Position numbers and translations under genes: made by a program
The notes under the pieces: generated by a model
What the model saw: only the letters and a program-made list of their open reading frames with translations
The model's database searches: none
What the model was told of the DNA's origin: nothing
Origin: Acidobacteriaceae bacterium
GTDB taxonomy: Bacteria; Acidobacteriota; Terriglobia; Terriglobales; Acidobacteriaceae
Length of the DNA stretch: 7,442 nt
NCBI GenBank assembly: GCA_003166055.1
Contig: PMWR01000342.1
Coordinates: 1-7,442 of the forward strand
Direction: 5' to 3'
Part shown: piece by piece, positions 1 through 4,992 of the stretch
Numbering within the stretch: the first letter of the stretch is position 1
Layout: each line of letters starts with the position of its first letter

Positions 1-488
1 GCGGCGAGGCGAAAGGCTTCGACGACGGCGTCGATGCCGGGCTGGTCAAGAGCCTGGGGCACGGCGTAGGCGGGGGAAAAGGCGAGCGCACTGGGAGCGA
101 CGGGCTGCCAACCGCCTTCGGAGGGTTGAAGAAGGCGTTCGCCGGTGAAGGGCGCGGACATGCTGCCTTTTCGGCCGGCGTGGGCCAACTGAATGCCGGC
201 GCGAGCGCCCTGGGAGTGGATGAAGGCCGCGATGCGCTGGAGGTTGGGGATGTGCTCGTCTTTCCAGATGCCAAGGTCGGCGGAGGAGATGCGGCCCTCG
301 GGAGTGACGGCGGAGGCTTCAAGGATGACCAGGCCGGCGCCCCCCTGGGCGCGAGCACCGAGATGGACGAGATGCCAGTCGGCGGCAAAGCCGTCGTGAG
401 AAGAGTACTCACACATGGGCGAGACGCCGATGCGGTTGGGGAAAGACACGGAACGAAGTTGAAAGGGCGAGAAAAGTGGTTCGGTCAT
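1..488 (-). CDS. Old Yellow Enzyme family ene-reductase, YqjM/NamA-like (partial, C-terminus off the left edge)
   Basis: 162 residues of the N-terminal half of an FMN-dependent TIM-barrel oxidoreductase are present. This family reduces activated C=C bonds of enones, aldehydes or nitro compounds with NAD(P)H and is normally cytoplasmic; no signal peptide is seen. The protein opens MTEPLFSPFQLRSVSFPNRI and continues with SPMCEYSS, in which Cys26 and Tyr28 match the flavin-tuning Cys and active-site Tyr of the YqjM-type class. Next come HLVHLGARAQGGAGLVILEASAV (about 39-61), GRISSADLGIW (65-75) and IQLAHAGRKGS (99-109), where Gln100 is expected to contact FMN. The substrate-binding His pair would lie just beyond the fragment. 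The ATG at 488 fits the family start, but no Shine-Dalgarno sequence is visible before it. It lies downstream of gene 3 on the same strand, separated by a 288-bp palindrome-rich gap, so it probably has its own promoter. The family call is secure; the physiological substrate is unknown. Confidence 0.93.
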   Translation of the reverse strand, partial: MTEPLFSPFQLRSVSFPNRIGVSPMCEYSSHDGFAADWHLVHLGARAQGGAGLVILEASAVTPEGRISSADLGIWKDEHIPNLQRIAAFIHSQGARAGIQLAHAGRKGSMSAPFTGERLLQPSEGGWQPVAPSALAFSPAYAVPQALDQPGIDAVVEAFRLA

Positions 489-540
489 CAATTGAATGGA
501 TGATTGGGGAGACCGGAGGGTGCGTCGAAATGATTGCGCT

Positions 541-556
541 CCACCTGCGGTGGGGC
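541..556. repeat. Palindromic repeat unit, CCACC-TGC-GGTGG type (copy a)
   Basis: CCACC (541-545), loop TGC, GGTGG (549-553), followed by GGC, gives the 16-mer CCACCTGCGGTGGGGC. It differs at one base from the unit at 720-735 and by a one-base deletion from the unit at 742-758, so it is a third copy of the same element. Confidence 0.75.
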
Positions 557-598
557 CAAAAGCTCGCTATTCGCTCGCACCGGGTTGGTTGCGGGTAA

Positions 599-622
599 CT
601 TGCGCCAGGAAAAAAGCGCAAG
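599..622. repeat. Inverted repeat, 7-bp stem
   Basis: CTTGCGC (599-605) pairs perfectly with GCGCAAG (616-622) across a 10-nt loop containing an A-run on the plus strand (T-run on the minus strand). The U-rich stretch falls in the loop rather than after the stem, so this is not a standard terminator for the minus-strand transcript. Confidence 0.6.
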
Positions 623-633
623 GTATGTTCACT

Positions 634-650
634 GCGTCCCTCCAGGACGC
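634..650. repeat. Inverted repeat, 6-bp stem
   Basis: GCGTCC (634-639), loop CTCCA, GGACGC (645-650): a perfect 6-bp stem with a 5-nt loop. It is part of the palindrome cluster. Confidence 0.75.
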
Positions 651-672
651 GGGTCCTTCGTTTGGTCGCTTT

Positions 673-691
673 CCACGGGTTTCACCCGTGG
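673..691. repeat. Inverted repeat, 7-8-bp stem
   Basis: CCACGGG (673-679), loop TTTCA, CCCGTGG (685-691). T680 and A684 can also pair, leaving a 3-nt loop. It is one of the longest perfect stems in the cluster. From memory this palindrome type resembles dispersed intergenic repeats of Acidobacteriota; I could not check this. Confidence 0.8.
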
Positions 692-700
692 CTACTTTCA

Positions 701-720
701 GCCTGTCCCTACGGGACGGC
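701..720. repeat. Inverted repeat, 8-bp stem with one bulge
   Basis: GCC plus GTCCC (701-703 and 705-709) pairs with GGGAC plus GGC (713-720) around loop TAC, leaving T704 as a single bulged base. It directly abuts the tandem CCACC/GGTGG units. Confidence 0.75.
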
Positions 721-762
721 CACCTGGGGTGGGGCAGCCGGCCACCCTGCGGTGGGGCAGAC
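718..762. repeat. Two tandem copies of a ~22-nt palindromic unit (copies b and c)
   Basis: Copy b (718-739) and copy c (740-762) both read GGCCACC...GGTGGGGCAG. Each can fold: 720-724 pairs with 728-732 (3-nt loop), and 742-746 pairs with 751-755 (4-nt loop). Copy c ends 14 nt before the gene 3 stop codon, so on the minus strand these hairpins would be the first structures after the open reading frame. Confidence 0.8.
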
Positions 763-776
763 GCTTCGCTTGGGAC

Positions 777-2768
777 TTATTGCTTCTTCAGGACGGCGTC
801 GCCTTTTTCGTCGGCGAGGATGGCGCCTTCAAAATGGCGGAAGGCGGCGGCCTGGGAGGGCGGAAGTTCGACCTGGCGAACGACGTATTCGCGCTCGTAG
901 TGAAGGACGTTGCCCTTGGTGGTGATGGAGGAGTGATAGCTGGCGAAGTCGAGGTCGATGTTTACGGGATCGGGGGTTTCATCGACGACGTAGCCGGCGG
1001 GGAGGGTGATGTCGAAGGTGTCGCGCCAGCGGCCGGTGGCGTTGAGGTCGATGGGGACGGTGCGGGGCTTGTCGTTGAAGGGGATGGCGTCAGTGCCGAC
1101 GACGCGGGCGCGGAGCAGGAGGAGCGTGCCGGCCTGGTGGGCGTACTGGTGAGCGGTGATCTGGTAGTGGAATTCGAGTGGTTTGTCGAGTTCGCTGGGT
1201 TGAACGAACTTGAAGGTGTCGAGGGTGACGCCGGGAAGGGTCGCGGCGATGTGGTTTTCCCATTCCTCGCGCCGCTCCTTTTCATCGGTATATTTCAGGA
1301 ATTCACGAAAGTCGCCGCCCTCGGGACCGACGTGTGAGGTATCGACCGAGCCGGTGATGGTGCCGTCGGCCTGCAGGGTGAATTTTCCGACCTGGTCAGT
1401 GCCGTTGGCGTCGGGTGGAAGCACGGGGAGGGCGATGACCTGGCTGGAGGTACTGGCGGCGAGGATTCCGTAGCTACCCTGCTCATAGGAGGGCAGGTTG
1501 CCTACGGGCGTGCGCTCGTTGGTGGGGTCGAAGATGAGGTAACGCTTGCCGTCTTTGGCTTTGACGATGGCCTTGAGACGGGGATCCTGAACGTCGGCTG
1601 GAACCTCGATGGCGGTGATCATGTGGTTGCCCATCATGGAGGGGAAGTCCGGGTCGACAATGCCGCGGTGATCGTCCACGGGCATGTAGAAAGCGTGAAT
1701 GCCGGCGACCTGGAGCATGGAGATGAGCAGGGTGGTCTTGTCTTTGCAGTCCCCGTATTTGTTGCGGTAGATGTCGGCGGCGTGATTGGCCTGCATGCCG
1801 CCGATGCCGCGCGCAATGATGAAGTAGCGGATGTTTTTCTGGATGAACTCGGTGATGCGGCTGAGTTTGGCGTAGAAGTCGGGGGCTCCGGCTATGAGGC
1901 TTTGCGTTTGCGCGGTGATTTCCGGGGAGGGCGCGGGTCGATCGGCCTCAAGCGTGGTAACCCACTCACCGATGGCGCGCCACTGGTTATCCTTTCCATC
2001 GACGGCGGCATTGCCCCACTGGACGGACATGCGGGCTTCCAGGGCGGCTGTTTCAGGGCGCGAGGGGATGTCGCGGAGAATGAGCGCGGGGGTGTCTTTG
2101 AGCTCCCAGCGCCAGTGGTTGGGCGCGACCTCAACTGCCTTGACGGGCTGGAAGTCATGCCAGGACTCGGTGTGAGCGCGGCCCGCGGGCAGGTCGATTT
2201 CAAGCGCCTGGAAGATGACGGGGATGCTGCTTTGGATTCCCCACAGATTTTCCTGGGTATAGGGTGCGAGCAGCTCTTCGGATTCGCAGATCACGGTGGC
2301 GCCGACATCGATGGCAGGCGGGCGGGCGACACGAGCCTTCTCAGTGGAGAGCATGATGGGATTGTCGGTGTTGCCGCCTTCGGCGAAGTCAGTGTCCTTG
2401 GCCGGGTATATTTTTTCGTCGGCGGCGATGGTCCAGGCGCGGAAGTAGTTGATTTTCTCGTCCACGTCATAGACAACGAAGCACATTCCCTCATCGCGGC
2501 CCTGGGGCTTGAGGATGCGGACGGCTTTGCGGCGGCGCTCGACGGCGCGGCCCTGGCCGTCGATGGTTTCAACGTACTCGTCGAAGAGGATGACGGCGGC
2601 TGAGTCCTTGGCGTAGTCGGGGGTTTTGGTCCTGGATGCTTCGACGGCCCAGTCGGGCAGGGGCTTGTCTTTGTTGAACCAGTCGGCGTGCGCGGGCGCG
2701 GCGGAGAGCATGAGGGCGCTGAGCAGAAGGAGAGATGGCTTCAACGCCGTACCGGAAGAATTGCTCAT
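777..2768 (-). CDS. Exported DUF3857/transglutaminase-like protein with intact Cys-His-Asp triad (gene 3)
   Basis: 663 aa. A signal peptide is clear: hydrophobic core at about 12-25, AHA at 26-28, cleavage probably before Asp29, so the protein acts outside the cytoplasm. Residues ~55-235 fit DUF3857, including AWTIAADEKIYPAKD (111-125) and the AIDVGATVICESEE stretch (152-165). Residues ~295-425 form a transglutaminase-like core: NIRYFIIARGIGG (312-324), KYGDCKDKTTLL with nucleophile Cys341, GNHMITAIEVP with His382, and IFDPTNERTPVG with Asp414. The C-terminal ~460-640 is a beta-rich region as in DUF3858-type tails. The fold supports peptide or amide hydrolysis or transfer, but no substrate is known for this architecture. 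The ATG at 2768 is chosen because AAAGGA (2777-2782) sits 8 nt upstream and the signal peptide follows. The start lies 2 nt after the gene 2 stop (TGATCATG), so it is probably translationally coupled. Domain identity is secure, activity is inferred. Confidence 0.92.
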   Translation of the reverse strand: MSNSSGTALKPSLLLLSALMLSAAPAHADWFNKDKPLPDWAVEASRTKTPDYAKDSAAVILFDEYVETIDGQGRAVERRRKAVRILKPQGRDEGMCFVVYDVDEKINYFRAWTIAADEKIYPAKDTDFAEGGNTDNPIMLSTEKARVARPPAIDVGATVICESEELLAPYTQENLWGIQSSIPVIFQALEIDLPAGRAHTESWHDFQPVKAVEVAPNHWRWELKDTPALILRDIPSRPETAALEARMSVQWGNAAVDGKDNQWRAIGEWVTTLEADRPAPSPEITAQTQSLIAGAPDFYAKLSRITEFIQKNIRYFIIARGIGGMQANHAADIYRNKYGDCKDKTTLLISMLQVAGIHAFYMPVDDHRGIVDPDFPSMMGNHMITAIEVPADVQDPRLKAIVKAKDGKRYLIFDPTNERTPVGNLPSYEQGSYGILAASTSSQVIALPVLPPDANGTDQVGKFTLQADGTITGSVDTSHVGPEGGDFREFLKYTDEKERREEWENHIAATLPGVTLDTFKFVQPSELDKPLEFHYQITAHQYAHQAGTLLLLRARVVGTDAIPFNDKPRTVPIDLNATGRWRDTFDITLPAGYVVDETPDPVNIDLDFASYHSSITTKGNVLHYEREYVVRQVELPPSQAAAFRHFEGAILADEKGDAVLKKQ

Positions 2769-2770
2769 GA

Positions 2771-4747
2771 TCAGTTTCCTTTGGCGGCTGGAGCGCGCGT
2801 GAGGACAAGCTGTTGTTGATCGGCCGCAGCGATTTTCTGGTAGTAGTCGTGGAGGTCGCCGTATTCCTTGGAATCGAGGAGGGCGTAGTTGTGGGCGAAG
2901 ACGCGGGATACAGTGACATCGCTGTCCTTTGCCACCGAGGAGATTTTGAGCATGGCGTGATTGGGCCAGGAGAGGGCGGTGGGCTGAGGGGCGCTTTCGA
3001 CGGTAAATCCGGGCGGGAGGTGGTAGACGACCTCATCCTGCGTCATGCTCGGGTAGTGGACGTCGATGGGGATGGTGCGCTTGTCCTGGGAGACGAAGGG
3101 ATGTTTGGCGCGGGATTCAAAGAAGAGGCCGGGGAGAAAGAAATGTTTGCCGGTGGCGGTGGCGATGGTGCCGGAAACCTTGACGATGGCCATCAGGTTC
3201 GATTCGTACTCGTCGAGGGCGAGGAAGTGGTCGAAGTCGACGTCTGCCCCGTCGGGCATGTCGCCGCGGATTGATTCGTTGAAGCGCTTCTTCACCTCGT
3301 CGGGATCGTTTTGGAGGGCGAGCTGACGCCAGTGGAGGGCTTCAGGGCCGGTCATGATGTAGCGGATGCTTCCTTTGACGCTGCCGTCGGGGTCAACGGT
3401 GAGATCGGCGGTGCGTTGGACAAGCGCATTTTTGTAAACGCCTTGAGGCGTAGTTCCGAGGATGGGGCCTTTATCGGAAAGGCGGAAGCCGGAGGCGAGG
3501 GAGTGTTTCCAACTCATGATTCCGAAGGGGCACATCTTCTGCCCAGGATCGAGGAAAGTCTCTTTTCCAGAGAGGTCGAGAATGGCGATGTAATCGTCCA
3601 ACTGGCCGGCAGTGAGATAGAGCGGGTCGAAAAATGCTTTGCTGCGGTCGACCACTTCCATGGGCCAGACCTTGAGGCCGGCGGCGCGGCCGAGTGCGAC
3701 AAAGAGGAGGGCCATATCGTCGTCGGTTCCACTTTGCTGCTTCCACACATCCTCAGCGGCTTTGACGGGCTTGAGCTTCTCGGCCTTGCGCTCGGCGTCT
3801 GATTTGGTGCGGCTGAAGCGGGTGTTATCGAGTTTCATGACGGCGGCGTAGATTTTGCGAGCCTTTTGTTCGTCGGAGTCGGACGGGGCAACGATGCCGG
3901 AAACGGCCTGCTTGAGCTGGTTGGAGGGATTGGAGAAGCGCTCGGCATTTTTCGCCCAGGATTTGGACTCGTTGTCCCAAAATTCCTTTGCGGAATGGGC
4001 ATAGGTGTAGTAGAACTCGACCTTCCATTTGAGGGTGTTGAGCGGTGGCATCCAGTCGTCGTCGGGGATGGGGGGGATGTCAGTCAGGTCGACAGTGAAG
4101 TGGTTCTGGGAGTCTTTCACTACGGAATCCTGCGGAAAACCGACTGTGGCCCACATGAGATTGCTAAGAACCCGGCCCTGGCTGTCGGTGACGTACCTGG
4201 CACTGTTGAAGAGAGGAACCCAGCGGTAATGAGCCTTGTGGACGAAGAAGGGCTGCTGGATCTGCCATTGGGGGGAGTAGACCGTTTCGTCGTCATAGCT
4301 AATCTGGAGGCGGTATTCGAGGATGCTGCCCACTTCGGCGCTGGGGAGAGTGAAGACCACCTGATTCACCTGGCGGGTCGTGGTCCTGGAGTCCATCAAA
4401 TCGCTGGGCTTGGTGGTGAGGGGGACGATGGTTCCGTCGGAGTGAATAGTGCGGCCCCGGATGTCGCTGACTTTGAAGGTTCCGTGCAGGTAAGGGATGT
4501 GAATGGTCGCCAGCTCCTTGCCTTTTTCCGTGAGGATCTTGATGCGTTCGTAGAAGGTCTGGTAGTGGAGCGCGTCGTCGGTGGTTTCTTCGCGGTAGAG
4601 GTAGACGGCGGCGGCGCCGGGGGCCTTGGGGTCGGCGGTCATCTTGAGTTCTTCGCTAGTGGGCTGTTGGAATTGGGCGAAGATCAGGGCCGGTGAAGCC
4701 AGCGTGAGGAGCAGGAGGGTGGAACGCATGAAGACGGAAATCCGCAT
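2771..4747 (-). CDS. Exported DUF3857/transglutaminase-like protein, triad degenerate (gene 2)
   Basis: 658 aa. It starts MRISVFMRSTLLLLTLASPA, a signal peptide with likely cleavage near IFA-24|QF. DUF3857 covers ~45-230, with GRTIHSDGTIVPL (98-110) and AEVGSILEYR (137-146). The transglutaminase-like core covers ~290-405. Aligned to gene 3, the nucleophile position is Thr341 (QSGTDDDMALL), the His position is Asp385 (QLDDYIAIL), and only Asp400 (FLDPGQK) is kept. It is therefore predicted not to work as a Cys-dependent enzyme. Cys406 and WKHS (413-416) follow and are shared with gene 1. The tail (~445-655) resembles DUF3858-type regions. An in-frame ATG at 4789 exists, but the start at 4747 is preferred because AAAGGA (4755-4760) lies 7 nt upstream and the signal peptide begins there. 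A loop about 15 residues longer than in gene 1 lies between ~176 and 217. Its last codons (AAAGGAAAC TGA) carry the ribosome binding site of gene 3. Function unknown. Confidence 0.92.
   Translation of the reverse strand: MRISVFMRSTLLLLTLASPALIFAQFQQPTSEELKMTADPKAPGAAAVYLYREETTDDALHYQTFYERIKILTEKGKELATIHIPYLHGTFKVSDIRGRTIHSDGTIVPLTTKPSDLMDSRTTTRQVNQVVFTLPSAEVGSILEYRLQISYDDETVYSPQWQIQQPFFVHKAHYRWVPLFNSARYVTDSQGRVLSNLMWATVGFPQDSVVKDSQNHFTVDLTDIPPIPDDDWMPPLNTLKWKVEFYYTYAHSAKEFWDNESKSWAKNAERFSNPSNQLKQAVSGIVAPSDSDEQKARKIYAAVMKLDNTRFSRTKSDAERKAEKLKPVKAAEDVWKQQSGTDDDMALLFVALGRAAGLKVWPMEVVDRSKAFFDPLYLTAGQLDDYIAILDLSGKETFLDPGQKMCPFGIMSWKHSLASGFRLSDKGPILGTTPQGVYKNALVQRTADLTVDPDGSVKGSIRYIMTGPEALHWRQLALQNDPDEVKKRFNESIRGDMPDGADVDFDHFLALDEYESNLMAIVKVSGTIATATGKHFFLPGLFFESRAKHPFVSQDKRTIPIDVHYPSMTQDEVVYHLPPGFTVESAPQPTALSWPNHAMLKISSVAKDSDVTVSRVFAHNYALLDSKEYGDLHDYYQKIAAADQQQLVLTRAPAAKGN
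2777..2782 (-). promoter_or_regulatory. Ribosome binding site of gene 3 inside the gene 2 C-terminal codons
   Basis: AAAGGA on the minus strand lies 8 nt before the ATG at 2768 and encodes part of the terminal Lys-Gly-Asn of gene 2. This fixes the gene 3 start and predicts translation reinitiation after the gene 2 stop. Confidence 0.75.
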
Positions 4748-4754
4748 GAAGTTT

Positions 4755-4760
4755 TCCTTT
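4755..4760 (-). promoter_or_regulatory. Ribosome binding site of gene 2
   Basis: AAAGGA on the minus strand, 7 nt before the ATG at 4747. It supports this start over the upstream in-frame ATG at 4789, which would put the conserved upstream block inside the coding region. Confidence 0.7.
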
Positions 4761-4768
4761 GATTGGAG

Positions 4769-4793
4769 GACAGGGGAAGTGTAACCCAAAACG
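4769..4793 (-). promoter_or_regulatory. Conserved 25-nt block upstream of gene 2, putative promoter/operator
   Basis: Read on the minus strand its core is GGGTTACACTTCC, flanked by CGTTT on the 5' side and CTGTC on the 3' side. It matches the block at 6951-6975 upstream of gene 1 at 23 of 25 positions and sits at nearly the same distance from the start codon. TACACT (4778-4783) could serve as a -10 hexamer about 30 nt before the ATG. No good -35 is found at 16-18 nt spacing; TTGACG at 4792-4797 is only 8 nt away. The block may therefore be an activator- or alternative-sigma-dependent promoter or an operator. Confidence 0.5.
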
Positions 4794-4879
4794 TCAACTG
4801 AGTTGGTGTGTTTTATGATACAGGAGTTTGGGCGTGGGTAGCTATGGGCGATTAAAGCAAAGATAAAGAAGATGTTGTG

Positions 4880-4899
4880 AGTTACGCCGGACCGTAACT
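4880..4899. repeat. Inverted repeat in the gene 1-gene 2 gap
   Basis: AGTTACG (4880-4886) pairs perfectly with CGTAACT (4893-4899) across the 6-nt loop CCGGAC. It lies about 95 nt after the gene 1 stop in the direction of transcription. It lacks a T-run, so it is either an operator-like dyad or a weak RNA hairpin. Confidence 0.45.
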
Positions 4900-4992
4900 G
4901 GCGGCGGAAAAGTTAGTTGGCCATTGATTATTGAGTTAATAGCGCTGGTTTGTCATTCCGGGACGCGCTTCAAGTTTGGGGATTTTCGATCT

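Larger units (their letters stand above)
489..776. other. Intergenic region rich in short palindromes
   Basis: This gap lies between the stop of gene 3 (777) and the start of the ene-reductase (488), both on the minus strand. I see no convincing gene in it. Instead it holds at least seven short inverted repeats between about 541 and 762, listed separately. Because both flanking genes read leftwards, the cluster would be transcribed as the 3' end of the gene 3 message. No hairpin is followed by a clean T-run on the minus strand, so a classical intrinsic terminator is not supported. A promoter for the ene-reductase should lie in the left part (489-540), but no clear -35/-10 pair could be picked. 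Confidence 0.7.
4748..4992. other. Intergenic region between genes 1 and 2
   Basis: 245 bp between two genes in the same direction, more AT-rich than the genes. It holds the gene 2 ribosome binding site (4755-4760), the conserved upstream block (4769-4793) and an inverted repeat (4880-4899). I see no small gene and no T-tailed terminator. Its size and content suggest that gene 2 and gene 3 have their own promoter instead of depending only on readthrough from gene 1. Confidence 0.65.

Noticed and set aside
599..622. Intrinsic terminator for gene 3
   Set aside because: The T-run on the minus strand falls in the loop of the hairpin, not after the stem, so it does not fit the standard model.
662..925. 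Small plus-strand open frame of 87 codons
   Set aside because: It reads through the palindromes and then antisense into gene 3; similar translated repeats are often misannotated as hypothetical proteins.
534..1337. Plus-strand open frame covering the palindrome cluster and the end of gene 3
   Set aside because: Its first part translates the palindromic repeats and the rest is antisense to gene 3, so it is not a credible gene.
1623..2603. Long plus-strand open frame (326 codons) opposite gene 3
   Set aside because: It lies fully antisense to a well-supported DUF3857/transglutaminase gene and its composition (Gly/Asp/Val-rich) is typical of a GC-rich shadow frame. No family motif or ribosome binding site was recognised.
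3866..4696. Long plus-strand open frame (276 codons) opposite gene 2
   Set aside because: Same reasoning: a shadow of the minus-strand coding sequence without recognisable motifs.
4748..4789. Upstream in-frame ATG of gene 2 at 4789
   Set aside because: It would add 14 residues in front of the signal peptide and include the conserved upstream block; the start at 4747 has a good ribosome binding site and aligns with the gene 1 start.
4792..4797. TTGACG on the minus strand as a -35 box for gene 2
   Set aside because: It is only 8 nt from the candidate -10 TACACT, the hexamer 17 nt downstream of it is a poor -10, and it is not fully conserved in the gene 1 block.
4945..4965. Possible fragment of a dispersed repeat (GTCATTCCGGGACGCGCTT)
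   Set aside because: It vaguely resembles repeat ends remembered from related genomes, but there is one copy only and no structure here to support it.
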